Origin: Heterohyrax brucei
Lineage: Eukaryota; Chordata; Mammalia; Hyracoidea; Procaviidae
Direction of reading: 5' to 3'
Length of the DNA stretch: 64,000 nucleotides
NCBI GenBank assembly: GCA_028571685.1
Contig: CM053152.1
Coordinates: 20,220,001 to 20,284,000, forward strand
Part shown: piece after piece, positions 44,517 through 57,345 of the stretch
Layout: every line of letters begins with the position of its first letter
Numbering within the stretch: the stretch's first letter is position 1
Notes under the pieces: generated by a model
What the model was told of the DNA's origin: nothing
The model's input: the letters and a program-made list of their open reading frames with translations, nothing else
Databases searched by the model: none
Position numbers and translations under genes: made by a program

Positions 44517-45849
44517 TTCCTAAGATGGATCTTGAAGAAGAGAAGGAAGAAAAATAAAAAGTTACTATACTGTACAAAAAGGTGAGTATAATGTTTCGTC
44601 TGTTCACCATCAATTCCTTCCTTTTGTTTTAGCAGCACTACTTTCCATAGCAAGTTTCAGTCTCTTCTGACATACATTTCTGTCTTTTCTTTCTTTCCTA
44701 TCTTTTTTTTTTATTTTGATTGAGTGAAAGTATACTATCCAAGTTAAATTTGCATGCCTGCCTGTCTGTAGCTCCTTCTGTTCTACTTGCCCGATGACAG
44801 CACATTCCTCCTTTCCATTCTGTACATGTCATATCCTCGTAACAATCTCCTTTGTCCCCTTCTCTACCCTATCCCCTCTCTTCTAGAAAGAGGCCTGTAG
44901 GATGGCATCCTGTAGATGCATAGAACCATAAAACGGACACGGCATATGGTTACTTTGTGTCTCTGAATCCAGTCCATTCCTGTTTGAAGAGTTGGCCACA
45001 GTAATGATTTATAATCTGGGGCAGCAGCAGATCTAGGGGCCATGCTCCCAGGGGAACTCCTGGGCCTTCTGACCATCAGTTGCAATATTTTACTGGAGAC
45101 CTTGAGGCATACCCCTCTTTTTCTTGTGTTGCCACTGGGACACAACATTGTGTGCCTCATCACAGCTGTCATTGGTTCTGTCAGGTACCATCTGGTTCTT
45201 CTGGTCACATGTTGATGCAGTCGCCCATACACGTGGGTCCTTCTGTCTTCTGGGCTCTTTTTCCCTCGTGTCTTTGTTGTCTTTGGAAATCATCTGATCT
45301 GGCTGAGTTGGAACCATTTGGTGTACCTCAGATGGTAGCTTGCTAGCATTTAAGACCCCAGATGTCACTCACCAATATGGAGTGCAGAAGACTCTAAGCA
45401 ATAGACTAGTTAGGGCAATTGGCCTCAATGTCTCCTGAGAACATGGTCCCCAGATCCACACCACTGCTACTCTATCCTTGCAGTATTGGCTTAAGATTGG
45501 AAGAGTTTTCAGGTTATGCTGAAGTCCAGTTAAATGGATCTTCTTTCTAATGTGTGCTGTCACTGATTTCACTCATCCAAATTTCTATCAACTGTCTAAT
45601 CTATAACTAACTCTCCCCATCCCTCCCCCACTTGCAGCCATCAAAAGAGTCTTTTCTTCTGTACAGGAGTCTGTTTTTAAGTCCTTATAGTAGGAATCTT
45701 ATACAATATTTGTCCTTGTGCTATTGAATGATTTCACGCAGCATATTGTCTTCCAGTTGAAACCAAGTTATGAGATGCTTCCTAAAATCATCATTCTTCT
45801 TTATCATTGCATAGTGTTCCATTGAGAATATATACCATAGTTTGTTTAT

Positions 45850-48800
45850 CCATTCATCTCTTGTTTGGGCACCTGGGTTGATTCCATCTCTTTTTGCAGT
45901 TGTGGACTGTGCTGCAATAGATTTATCTGTTTGTGTGACTCTGCCCTTGATTCTGTAGGGTATATTCCAAGCAGTGGGATCACTGGGTCAAATGCTATGT
46001 CTATTTCCAGCTTTTCAAGGAAGCACCACATTGCTTTCCAAAGAGGTTGTACCATTTTTCAGTCCCACCAGAAGTGTAGAAGAGTTCCAATTTCTCCACA
46101 GCCTCTTTAGCATTTGTTGTTTTATGTTTTTTTGGATCATGGCCAACCTTGATGGGATGAGATGGTATCTCATTGTAGTCTTGATTTGGATTTCTCTGAT
46201 ACCTAATGATTGTGAGCATTTCCTAATGTGTCCCTTGGCTGCTTGGATGTCCTCTTTAGTGAAATGTCTGTTCATCTCCTTTTCCCAGTGCTTAATTAGG
46301 TTATTTACCTTTCTCCTGTTGATTATTTGGCAATACCGTGTAGATTATGGAAATCAGACGTTGATCTGACATATAGTTGCCAAATGTTTTTTCTCATTCT
46401 GTAGGTGGTCTTTAAACTCTTCTGATAAAGTCTTTGGGTGAGTGAAAGTGTTGATTCTTAGTAGTTCCCATTTGTCTATTTTCTCTTCTGTTGATTGTGC
46501 TTTGTCAGATTTTGAAGTCTGTCTGAGTTGTGTATTAGACCTTCCATTGTTGACCTTATTTTTTCTTGCATGGTCTTCATCATTTTAGGTTTGATTATTT
46601 CTGTCCTTTATCCAATTTGAGTTAGTTTTTGTGTAAAGTGTGAGCTATGGGTCTTGTTTCAAATTTTTGCAGATAGATATCCAATTTTGCCAACACCATT
46701 TGTGAAAGAGACTGTTTTTACCCGAGTTTCGACTCTTAGGGCCTTTGTTGAATATCAGTTGTTGATAGGAGGATGGTGGCATCTCTGGGGTCTATATGTC
46801 TTGCTTTGTACCAGTACCAGGCTGTTTGACTACAGTGGCAGTGTAATAGGTTCTAAAGTCAGGTAGTGAGAGGACTCGTAGTGTGTTCTTCCTGTGCAGT
46901 AGTGCTTCACTTATTGGGAGTTTCTTCCCTTTCTAAACAAAGTTGGTGATTTGTATTTCCATCTCGTTAAAAAATGTCATTGGAATTTGTATTGGGATTG
47001 CATTGTATATGTAGATTGCTTTGGGTAAAAAAGCTATTTTCACAATCTTAAGTCTTCCTATCCGTGAACAGGGTAGGTTTCTCCATTTATGTAAGTCTCT
47101 CTTAGTTTCTAGCAGGAAGGTCTTGTAGTTCTCTTTGTATAGGTCTCTTAATATCTCTAGTTAGATTTAGTCCTATATATTTTATCTTTTCGGAGGCTAT
47201 AGCAAATGGTGTTGATTTGGTGATTTCTTCTTTAATGATCTTTTTGTTGATGTAAAGGAATCGTACTGATTTACTTATGTTTATTTTATATCCTGATACT
47301 TTGCTGAACTCTTCTGTTAGTTACAGTAGTTTAGTTATGGATTCTTTAGGATTCTCTTCATATACAATCATGTCATCTGAAAATAAGGATATTTTTACTT
47401 CTTCTTTGCCAGTGCAGATGCCCTTCATTTCTTTATCTTGTTTGGCTGCTCTGGCCAGAACTTCTAGCACAATGTTGAATAGAAGTGGTGAGAGTGAGCA
47501 TCCTTGTCTAGTTCTTGTTCTCAGGGGGAATTCTTTGAGTTCCTCTCCATTCAGGATGATGTAGGCGGTTGGCTTTGCATAGATGCTTCTTATTGCATTG
47601 AGGAATTTGCCTTCTCTTCCTATTTTGCTGAGAGTTTTTAGCGTGACTGGTTGTTGAACTTTGTCAAATACTTTGTCTGCATCAGTTGACAAAGTTATGC
47701 TTTGTGTTATGTATGTGGTTGATCATATTAATTGTTTTTCTGATGTTCAACCAGCCTTGCATTCCTGGTATGAATCCACCTTGGTCATGATGAATTATTT
47801 TTTTGATATTGTTGAATTCTAGTGGCAAGGATTTTGTTGAAGATTTTTTCATTTAGGTTCATGAGTGATGCTGGTCTGTAATTTTCCTTTTTTGTGGGAT
47901 CTTTCCCTGGCTTTGGTATCGTGGTTATGCTGGCTTCATAGAATGAACTTGGGAGTATCCCATCCCTTTCTATGCTGTGAAATAGTCTTAGTAGTATTGG
48001 AGTTACCTCTTCTCTAAAAGCTTGGTAGAAGTCTGTGGTGAAGCCATCTGGGCCAGGGCTTTTTTTGGTTGGTAGCTTTTGAAGACTTTATCAGTCTCCT
48101 CCTTTGTGATGGGTTTATTAAGTTGTTCTAGTTTTTGTGACAATTTTGGTAAGTTATATGAATCTAGGAATTTCTCCATTTCCTCTAGATTTTCAAATCT
48201 GTTATAGTCTTTCATAGTATTCCGTTATGATAATTTTGATTTCTGTTAGATCTGTTGTAACATCTCCCATCTCATTTCTCATTCAGGTTATTTGTTTGCT
48301 CTCCTGTTTTTCTTTAGTAAGTTTAGCCAGTGGTTTGTCAATTCTGTTGATCTTTTCAAAAAAACAGATTTTGGTTTTATCGGTTTTTTCAGTTGTTCTA
48401 TTCTCTAATTCATTTAGTTCTGCTCTAATCTTTATTATCTGTTTTCTTCTGGTGTCTGAGAGGTTCCTCTGTTGCTCTCTTTCTACTTGTTCAAGCTGTA
48501 GGGTCAGTTCTTTGATTTGGTTTCTTTCTTCCTTCCAGATATGTGCATTAATAGAGATAAATTGACCTCTGAGCACTGCTTTGGCTGTATCCCATAGTTT
48601 CTGATAGGATGTGTTTTCATTCTCATTTGAATCCATAAATTTCTTCATCCTTGATTTCTTCTATAACCCATGGCTTTTTGAGCAAGGTGTTGTTCAGTTT
48701 CCATAAGTTCCACTTTCTGTCAATGTTTTTTCTGCTATTGATTTAGGCTTTGATGGCTTTATGATCTGACAAGATGCTTTGCAGTAATTCAGTGGTTTGG

Positions 48801-49452
48801 ATTTTGTTGAGATATGCTTTATGTCCTAACACACTCTATTCTGAAAGATGTTCAATGGACACTGAAGAAGAATTTGTACTATCTGTTGATGGGTAAATAG
48901 TTTTGTACATGTCAGTGAGGTCTAGTTGGTTAATTGTGGCAATAGGATCTTCTGTGTCTTTACTGAGCTTTTTTCTAGATGATCAGTCCATTACTGAAAG
49001 TTGCATGTTGAAATCTCCAACTGTTATTGTGAAGTGATCTGTCTGATTTTTCAGTGTAGTTAGTGTTTGCTCAGTGTATTTAGATGCTTTAGTACTGGGT
49101 ACATAAATATTTAATATTGTTAAGTCCTGCTTATTTACTGACCCATTCAGCAATAAATAGTGACCATCCTTGCCCATGATGGTGGACCTTACTTTAAAAT
49201 CTGTTTTATCTGAGATCAGTGTGTGCATTTCTGCTCTTTGTGTGTTGTTAGTTTGGCATGTATTCTTCCATCCTTTGTTTTCGATTCGTTCATGTCTTTG
49301 AGCCTGAGGTCTGTTTCTAATAGGCAAAGTATAGACGGATCCTGTCTCTTGATCCAGGCTGTCACTCTCTGCCTTTTTTTTTTTTTTTTAATAACATTTA
49401 GGCCATTTTCATGCAGTATAAGTATTGATAGGTGTGTGTTTAGTGCTGTCAT
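45850..49452 (-). pseudogene. L1 ORF2 remnant, antisense
   Basis: ATG at 49452 opens 'MTALNTHLSILILHENGLNV', then a lysine-rich A tract causes frame trouble. Endonuclease pieces lie at 48983-49327 ('ITVGDFNMQLSVMD'). RT pieces lie at 48003-48648 and 47321-47692, the latter with '[16 protein letters not shown]' and '[15 protein letters not shown]', in which the catalytic FADD reads FSDD. The C-terminal cysteine-rich region lies at 45865-46275. Not functional. Confidence 0.88.
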
Positions 49453-51005
49453 TTTGATGCCTTTATTTTTGTGTTGTTGATGTTTTCCTTAATAATCTGT
49501 TCTGGGTCATTTTTCTTTATGGGTTTAGTTTTCATCTTTTCAGTATTGGTCTTGTGTTTGCTGAGTCTCCTATATTATGTTTCTTGTTTTGATATGCCTT
49601 ATTGTTAGTTTGCTTTGTGGCTACTCCTTTGATCCCCCTTAACATTCTAAATTTAAACTAATCTTTAACTTCTGTATTTCTTCTTAATTTCCTCTCCATC
49701 TGAAAGAGTTATAACTACTGTAATATATTCCTCTTTATATTGTGATTGTGTCATAGTTTTCATGTTAAGATCACTGGTCCTCTTAATATTTTAGTTTTGA
49801 TTGAGCTTTGTGACTTCCCTAGCTAAATAGGACTGTAGATGTCGTGTCATGCATTGCACCCTTAAGTATACAATTGTTGTTTTCCTAAGTAAAGAGCTTC
49901 TTTTAGTATTTCTTGTAATTTTGGTTTAGTTTGCAAAAACTCTGTGTATCTGTGTATATTTTAATTTCACCTTCATATTTGAGAGAAAATTTTGCAAAAT
50001 ATGTATTTTGCAGGGTATATAATTCTTCATTGGAAGGTTTTCTCCTTCAAAGCTTTGTATGTGTCATCCCAACATAGTTCCTGTCGAGGAGTTAGATGAA
50101 AGCTGAGAGGGCTTCCCTTTGTGTGTTAGTTATGTTTTAAGTCTCACTGCCTTTTAGAGTTTCTCTTTATGTTTCATCTTATTAAGCTTGATTATAATAT
50201 GTCTTGGTGTCTTTCTTTTGGGGTGTAGTTTTTGTAGCATTCAGTAAGTCTTCGATATTTATGTTCTCTTCTTTCATGATTTCAGGGAAGTTTTTTGTCA
50301 GCAACTCTTCAGCAATTCTCTCCGTATTTTTGGGTATCCCTCCTGGGAAACTCCAGTTGTTTGTAGATTATTCCTCTGGATAGAGTCCCACATGTTTCTT
50401 AATGCTTCTTCAGTTTTCTTATTTCTATTCTATGAATTCTCCTCATAAATTCCTGTGTCACTTGCTTTATCTTCAAGCTCACTACCTCTGCCTTTCAGCT
50501 CCTCAGTCCTGCTCTTTTGGCTTTGCACTGAATTATCTAAATCTGTAACTTTATTACTTATCTGCTGGATGTCAGATCATAGATGTTCCAGCAGTTCATG
50601 TGTTCTTAGATTCCATCTAGCCAGTTCTAACGTATAGTAACCCTATGAACAACAGAATGAAAAACTGCCCAGTCTTGCGCCATGTCCAGAATCATTTTTG
50701 TCCTTAAGCCCATGTTGTGGCCACTGTGTCAATCTATCTGGTCTAGATTCTTCCTCTTTTTCACAGACCCTCTACTCTACCAAACATGATATCACTCTCC
50801 AGGGACTGATCCTTCCTGACAACATGTCCAGTGTAAAACATGGTCTTCCAATCTTTGTTTCCAGGGAGCACTGTAGTTGTACTTCTTCCAGAAAAGATCT
50901 GTTTGTTCTTTTGGCAGTACATTGTACGTTCAACATTCCTTTCCAGCACCATAGTTCAGAGGCATCAATTCTTCTTTTGTTTTCTTTGTCGATTGTCCAG
51001 CTTTC

Positions 51006-51691
51006 TCATGAGCATGATGTGATTGAAAATACTGTGGCTTGGGTCAGGTACACTTTAGTCTTCAAGGTGACATGTTTACTTCTCAATGCTTTAAAGAGAT
51101 CTTTTGCGGCAGATTTTCCCAGTACAATGCATCTTTTAATTTCTTGACTGCTGTTTCCATAGGCATTGGTTGTGGACCCAAGTAAAATGAAATCCTTGAC
51201 AACTTTAATCCTTCCTCTGATTAGATAGATGTTGCTTACTGGTCCCGTTGTGAGGATTTCTGTTTTCTTGATGTTGAGGTCCAATTCCACACTGAAGGCT
51301 GTGGTCCTTGATCTTCATCAGTAAGTGTTTCAAATCTTCTTCATTTCCAGCAGGTAAGGTGGTGTCATCTGGGTAATGCAAGTTGTTAATGAGACTTCCT
51401 CCAGTCCTGATGCTTCATTCTTCTTATAATCCAGCTTGTCAAATCATTTACTTGGCATACAGATTGATGCACACCATTCTTGAATTTAAACCATGCAGTG
51501 TTCTCTTGTTCTGTTTGTGTGAGTGCCTTTTGATCCATGTATAGATTCTTTAAGAGCACAATTAGGTGTTCTGGAGTTACCATTCTTCGTAACATTAGCT
51601 GTAATGTATTATGATCCACACAGTCAAATGCCTTTGTGTAGTCAATGAGACATAGGCAAACGTCTTTCTCGTATTCTATGCTTTCAGGCAA
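51006..51691 (-). pseudogene. RTE reverse transcriptase remnant
   Basis: 51386-51691 contains 'VCLCLIDYTKAFDCVDHNTL' (RT fingers/palm motif) and 51006-51290 has the downstream 'LDLNIKKTEILTTGPVSN' and 'LGKSAAKDLFKALRSK'. The frame is lost between them, including the region expected to hold the catalytic Asp-Asp motif. Confidence 0.85.
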
Positions 51692-52411
51692 GATCCATCT
51701 GACATCAGCAGTGTTGTCCCTGGTTCCATATTCTCTTCTCAGTCCAACTTGAATTTCTTGCAGTTTCTTGTCAATGTACAGTTGCAGTCACTTTTGAATG
51801 ATCTTGAGCAAAATTTTACTTACATGTGATATTAATGATACTGTTCAGTAATTTTCACATTCAGTTGAATCACCTTTCTTTGGAATGTGCATACTTATGG
51901 ATCTCTTCCAGTCAGTAGGCCAGGTAGCTTTTCTCCAAATTTCTTGGCTTAGACAAATGAGCACTTCCAGCACTGCATCTATTTGTTGAAATATCTCAAT
52001 TGATGTTCATCAATTCCTGAACCTTTGTTTTTGGCCAATGCCATCAGTACAGCTTCCACTTCTTTCTTCTGTACCATTGGTTCCAGCTCATCTGCTGCCT
52101 TTTCAAATGGCTGAACACTGAGCTGCTCTTTCTCGTATAATGACTCTGTGTATTCCTTCCATCTTCTTTTGATGCTCCCTGAGTTATTTAATGTTTTCCC
52201 TATAGAATCCTTCACTGTTGACACTCAAGCTTAAATTTTTTCTTCAGTTCTTTCAGCTTGAGAATTGCAAAACATATTCTTTCCTTCAGCTTGTCCATTT
52301 CCAGCTCTTCGCACATGTCATTATAATACTTTGTCTTCTTGAGGAGCTAGCTCTTTGAAATCTTTCATTTAGGTCTTTTACTTTGCCATTCCTTTATTTT
52401 CCTTTAGCTGC

Positions 52412-53321
52412 TCAGTGTTCAAGAGAAAGTTTGAGAGTCTCTTCTGGCATCCAGTTTGGTATTTTGTTTCTTTCCTGTCTCTTTAATGACCTCTTGCTTT
52501 CTTCATGGATGATGTCTTTGATGTCATTCCACAGTTCACCTGGTCTTTGGTCATTAGTGATTAACACATCAGATCTGTTCCTGAGATGGTCTTTAAATTC
52601 AAGGTCATATTTTGGCTCTTGTGGATTTGTTCTAATTTTCTTCCATTTCAATTTCAGTTTGCAAATGAGGAATTGATGATCTGTGCCATAGTCAGCGCCT
52701 GGTCTTGTTTTAACTGCTGATATGGAGCTTTTCCATTATCTTTTTATACAGAAGTTGGTTTGGTTCCTGTGTATTCCATGCCATGAGGTCCATGTGTACA
52801 GTCACTGTTTATGTTGGTAGTCGTTAGTGTTGCAATATTCTGTTATGCGATCTTCGGCATTATTTCTATCACCAAGGCCATGTTTTTCAACTACTTACTC
52901 TTCTTCTTTGTTTCCATCTTTTCCATTCCAGTCATCAATAATTATCAGTGCATTCTCATTGCATGTTCATTCAATTTCAGACTGCAGAAGTTGGTAAAAA
53001 TTTTCAGTCTCTTCATCTTTGTCCTCAGTTGTTGGTGGATAAATTTGAACAATAGTTGTACTAACTGACCTTCCTTCCAGGCATATGAATATTATCCTGT
53101 CACTGACAGCACTGTACTTTAGAACAGATCTTGCAATGTTATTTTTGATGCTGAACACAACACTGTTCCTCTTCAAATTTTTGTTCCCGACATAGTAGAC
53201 CATATGATTTTGTTGGATTCATAGTGACCAAACTGTTCCATTTCAGCTCACTAATGCCTAAGATATTGATATTTCTGCATCCCATTTCATTTTTAATTAT
53301 TTCCAGTTTTTTTAGATTCAT
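52412..53321 (-). pseudogene. RTE endonuclease and linker remnant
   Basis: 53139-53321 starts 'MNLKKLEIIKNEMGCRNINI' with 'GISELKWNS' (endonuclease N-terminal catalytic Glu region). 52967-53203 and 52412-52651 continue in other frames. Several frameshifts. Confidence 0.8.
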
Positions 53322-53809
53322 ACTCTACATTCCATGTCCAGATTATTTAGGTACCAGCAGGATTGCAGTTCATATAACTTACTTAATTTTTCATTTTGTT
53401 CTTTTGCATTTTGTTTAATCTCTAGGATGGCTCTGTGCATAATTCTTTTGTTTTGTACCTCTGATAACTTCAGAAAATCTTTTTCATCTGGGAAGTGTTT
53501 TGATGCTTTATTTTGGGAATTTCCTGGAGCTTGGTCATTTACTTCTTTAAATGGTTAGATATTGATTGCTATCTTTGCTTTATCAAGAAGCTGTTCAGTT
53601 TCTCTAGTGTTACACCAATGGAAGTTGTGGCATAGTTCTAAGATGGTAATATGGGCACCACTGTGTTTGGCCGCCAGCCTCCTCTGCATTCTCTAGTGAC
53701 TGGTCCCTAGCTGGGCTCTCAGAGGTGGCAATCACACCTCTTGGCTTCTACAGGTGGCAAGTTACTTGTGGTAACTCTCCATCATTACATCAGTTGAACC
53801 TATGGTGTA

Positions 53810-53850
53810 GCTTGGGGAGGGGAGGGGAGGAGAGGGGAGGAAAGAAGGAT
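53810..53850. repeat. G-rich simple repeat (GGGGAGG units)
   Basis: Tandem G4-A runs inside the antisense L1 5' UTR. Could form a G-quadruplex on the plus strand. Confidence 0.75.
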
Positions 53851-54530
53851 GCCACCACACTCAGTTAGCCAGTACCACTGCTCTCTCTAGATATGTTTAA
53901 CTTAAAACTGCTCTTTTCCTGAGAGGGGCACAGTCCAGCAGGTGCCAAGAGCCACTGGGCCCTCTGGGGTGGCAGGCCTCACCTCCCAACTGACAATGTC
54001 AGTGTCTTGTAGGCCATCCCTAGATGCTGTGACATGGCTCAAGGAAAGGAGAGGTTAGGACACTGCTGCTTTCAGCCACCATGCCCCACCATGATCCCTA
54101 GATAGAATCATCTCCAAAACAGCTGCCTGTCGGCAGCCAGGCTCTCAAGATGTGGCTGTTCTAAGCATAGTCTCTCTGCTGCATTACAAGCTGTCCACTT
54201 AAGCACTGCTTGTCTGTTCATTAGCGTGCTAGACTCATAGGCTCAGTAGACCCTGTCCCTACTTCCCAGATAACAAAATAGGTGTCCATACCTGCAGTCC
54301 CCTCAAATGATGTGTCAGCAGAAGCAGGACTCAATGTGCCACTGCTTTGCTTCTGACAGAGGTAGTTTCCTGTTTCTTGTTGCACAGTTCAGTCTCACAA
54401 CACTGTGCCAGATCCTGGGGCTCCTAGAATGTCCGCACTACTCCACTCACTTATTATTCTAGGCCTTAGTTTTCAGAGGCAATCGAGGAGGCATGTGTCT
54501 AATCTACCATTTTGTCTGTACCTCCTTCAT

Positions 54531-55541
54531 GTGTTGTATTGACTGAGCAAAAGCATTTAACTGTGTGGTCCATAGCATATTATGTATAACATTGGGAAGA
54601 TGGGAATTCCAGGACATTTAGTTGTGCTCACGAGGAAGCTGTACGTAGATTCAAAAACAGTCATTCTGCCAAAACAGGGGGATACTCTGTGTTTTAAACT
54701 CAGGAGGGTGTATGCTGAGGTTATTTCCTTCGACTGTATTTATTCCATCTGTGTGCTAAGCAAATAGAGAAGCTAGACTATATGAAGAAAAGTGGCACCA
54801 GAAATTGAGGAGTTTATAGCCTCTAATTAAATAACCTGCCTTACACAGATGACATAACCTTGCTTGCTGAAAGTGAAGAGGATATGAAACACTGATGAGG
54901 ATCAAAGACTACAGCCTTCATTATGGATTATACCTCAACACAGAGAAAAGAAAAATCTATACAATTAGACAACTAAGCAGAAACATGATAGAGAAGATTG
55001 AGAAGTTGTCAAGGATTTCGATTTACTTGGCTCCACAATCAGCACCCATGGAAACAACAGTTAAGAAATCAAGCGATGTATTGCACTGGGCAAGTGTGCT
55101 ACAAAGGTGTACTTGATCGAAGTCATGATGTTTTCAATCACTTCATATACATGGGAAAGCTGGACTGAAGAATTGATGCCTTCAAATTATGGTATTGGCA
55201 AAGAATATTGAATATGCCCTGGACTGCCAGATGAACTAGTAAGTGTGTCATGGAGGAAGCACAGCTAGAATACCACATAGAAGTGAGGATGGTGAGAATT
55301 CATCTTAAGTACTTTTATGGTATCAGGAAGGATCAGTCCTTGGAGAAGGACACCATGGTTGGTGTCCTTGGTCAGGGAAAAAGAAGAAGACGCTCAATGA
55401 GATGGATTGACACAGTGACTGCAACACTGGGCTGAAGCATAATGATCATGAGGATGGCACATGTCTGAGTAATATTTTGTTTCGTTGTACATAGGATTGC
55501 TACAAGTCTCAACTGACTTGACCACACCCAGCAACAACAAC
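54531..55541 (+). mobile_element. RTE LINE 3' part, sense
   Basis: From the RT palm ('tattgactgagcaaaagcat') to the 3' end 'gcaacaacaacatt'. It retains the catalytic region at about 54845-54875, where the DNA reads ACAGATGACATAACC (T-D-D-I-T), but the frame is broken before and after. It lies in inverted orientation to the RTE at 56236. Confidence 0.85.
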
Positions 55542-55734
55542 ATTACCAGTTGTAAACATAGTGACCTTCTTGCCTTTATCTTGCAGCCTTTAACCCAAAG
55601 TAATAGGGAAGGTTAGATGGTAGCTAGAGTTGGAAGTGGAACCGAATAGGTTTTTTTTAGCTGATGAAAGAAGCAGCAGCATAGTATGTAGATCTAGTAG
55701 TGGTCCATCATCTGATAAGTGACCGATATGTGGC

Positions 55735-55875
55735 TGTTGAGTTGATTCAGACTAACAGCACCCCTGTAGAATAGATCTTCCCCTTAGAGGTTCCCAGGAG
55801 TGACGAGTGAATTGGAACTGCCAGCCTTTTGGTTGGCAGCCTGAGCTCATAACTACTGTGTCTGCATGGTCCTGA
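55735..55875 (-). mobile_element. AfroSINE, antisense
   Basis: 'gttgagttgattcagactaa', 'aattggaactgccagccttt' and 'ggttggcagcctgagctc'. It lies between the two inverted RTE copies. Confidence 0.82.
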
Positions 55876-56235
55876 TGTTCCGCCATAGAAGGAAAAAATC
55901 TGCATGCAGACTAGAGGGAAGAATTACTGGAGAAATATCATTAGGTGGTTGTTGTTCAGAGGAGTAGGATATAGAGTATAAGTGATGGAATTGGGAATTG
56001 GCCTTATGCAGGTATGCGGGTTGGTCGTTTACCGTGGCGGAAGGGAAGGCAGAGTGTATGTGTGTAAAAGGTGTAATAGTTGGTTAGAAGTGATGGTTGT
56101 AGATTGTGTACATTCTCTTTAGATTGCTTCAGCATATACAGTTAAGTGGGCACTAAGGTTGTGGTTGCAAGTGAAGATGATAGAAGAGGAAGTAGGTATC
56201 AGGAGAGAAGAGGAGAGTAGTGGGGGAGTGTGTGT
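55876..56235. other. Unassigned spacer between inverted RTEs
   Basis: A purine-rich non-coding spacer. No gene seen. Confidence 0.3.
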
Positions 56236-56581
56236 TGTTGTTGCTGTTAGGTGTCATAGAGTTGGTTCTGACTCTTAACGACCTTATGCACAACAGAGTG
56301 AAACACTGCCTGGTCTTGGGCCATGCCCATAATTGTTTTTATGCTTAAGACCATTGTTGCAGCCATCCTGTGTCAGTCCATGACATTGAGGGTCTTCTTT
56401 TTCCCTGGCCCTCCACTCTACCAAGCATAAAGCCTTTCTCCAAGGACTGATCCCTCCTGACATTTCCAAAGTATGTAAGACACAATCTTGCCATCTTTGC
56501 TTCCAAGAAGCAGTCTGGTTGTACTTCTTCCAAAATAGATCTATTAGTTCTTTTGGCAGTCCGTGGTATATTCAGTGTTCT

Positions 56582-57345
56582 CTAACAGTGCAGTTCAAAG
56601 ACATCAGTTCTTCTTCTGTCTTCCTTATTCATTGTCCAGCTGTCACTTGCATATAATGTGATTGAAAATAGCATGGCTTGAGTTAGGGTCACCTTAGCTT
56701 TAAAGGTGATATTTTTACTTTTCAACACTTTAAAGAGGTCCTCTGCAGCAGATTTTCCCAGTGCAATATGTCTTTTGATTTCTTGTGTGTGGCTTCCATG
56801 GGCATAGATGGAAATCCTTGACAACCTCAGTCCTTTCTCCGTGTGTCATGATATTGCTTACTGGTTCAGTCATGAGGAATTTTGTTTTCTTGATGTTGAA
56901 GTGCAATGCATACTGAGGGCTATGGTCTTTGATATTCTTTGCTCATCATCAGCAAGTTTTTCAAATCCTCTTCACTTCCAGCAAACAAGGTTGTATCAGA
57001 ATGCAGGTTGTTAGTCTTCCTCCAATCCTGATGCCTTGTTCTTCTTCACATAGTCCAGCTTCTGGTATTATTTGCTCTGCATACAGATTGAAAAGGTCTG
57101 TTGAAGGGACACAGCTCTGTTGCAAACCTTTCCTCACTTTAAACCATGCAGTGTCCTCGTTCTGTTTGCACAGCTGCTTCTTGATCCATATATGGATTCC
57201 TTAGGAGCACAATTAAGGGGTCTGGAATTCCCAGAATTTTATGCAATGTTTGCTGTAATTTGCTATGATCCACACAGTCAAATGCCTTTGCATAGTCAGT
57301 GAAACACAGGTAAACATCCTTCTGGTGTTCTCTGCTTTCAGCCAA
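56582..57345 (-). pseudogene. RTE reverse transcriptase remnant
   Basis: 57139-57345 has 'DVYLCFTDYAKAFDCVDHSK'. 56582-56824 has 'LGKSAAEDLFKVLKSKNITF'. Frameshifts lie between, and part of the catalytic region is deleted around 56815-56860. Confidence 0.85.

Larger units (their letters stand above)
42799..44701 (-). mobile_element. RTE LINE, antisense, split by two LTRs
   Basis: RTE sequence lies in three pieces: 42799-42900 ('ttgaatgatcttcagcaaaa'), 43361-43790 ('ttccattcagttggccagg' onward) and about 44605-44701 ('gtttcagtctcttctgaca'). The breaks are an LTR at 42901-43358 and another at 43812-44516. The third piece ends where the antisense L1 begins at about 44702. The region lies between the endonuclease and RT domains. 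Confidence 0.82.
50599..53364 (-). mobile_element. RTE LINE inserted in L1 ORF1
   Basis: A ~2.77 kb antisense RTE flanked by identical 'gcagttca' at 50591-50598 and 53365-53372, a probable target-site duplication. The minus strand carries endonuclease, linker and RT sequence. L1 ORF1 continues on both sides. 5'-truncated by a few hundred bases relative to the copy ending near 59340. Confidence 0.88.
49885..53580 (-). pseudogene. L1 ORF1 remnant, split by RTE
   Basis: The C-terminal domain lies at about 49885-50330, the RRM-like and coiled-coil regions at 50330-50598, and the N-terminal part at 53365-53580. The last aligns with the L1 copy at 5380-5580 ('accatttaaagaagtaaatg' on the minus strand). 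The initiating ATG region is altered. Confidence 0.78.
44702..54530 (-). mobile_element. Full-length-class L1 LINE, antisense, split by RTE
   Basis: Minus-strand order: 5' UTR (about 54530-53585), ORF1 N-terminal part (53580-53365), an RTE insertion (53364-50599), the rest of ORF1 (50598-49885), ORF2 (49452-45850) and a 3' UTR (45850-44702) with poly(A) as the T run at 44706-44720. Without the RTE it is about 7.1 kb. Its 5' end is homologous to that of the L1 at 4724. Stops and frameshifts are common. Confidence 0.88.

Noticed and set aside
44864..45368. Overlapping open frames of 88-122 codons on both strands
   Set aside because: They fall in the antisense L1 3' UTR; frames on both strands here are coincidental.
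46227..48565. Plus-strand open frames with apparent membrane segments (for example 48227-48565)
   Set aside because: Antisense of L1 ORF2; A-rich L1 coding strands give Leu/Phe/Ser-rich pseudo-membrane proteins on the complement.
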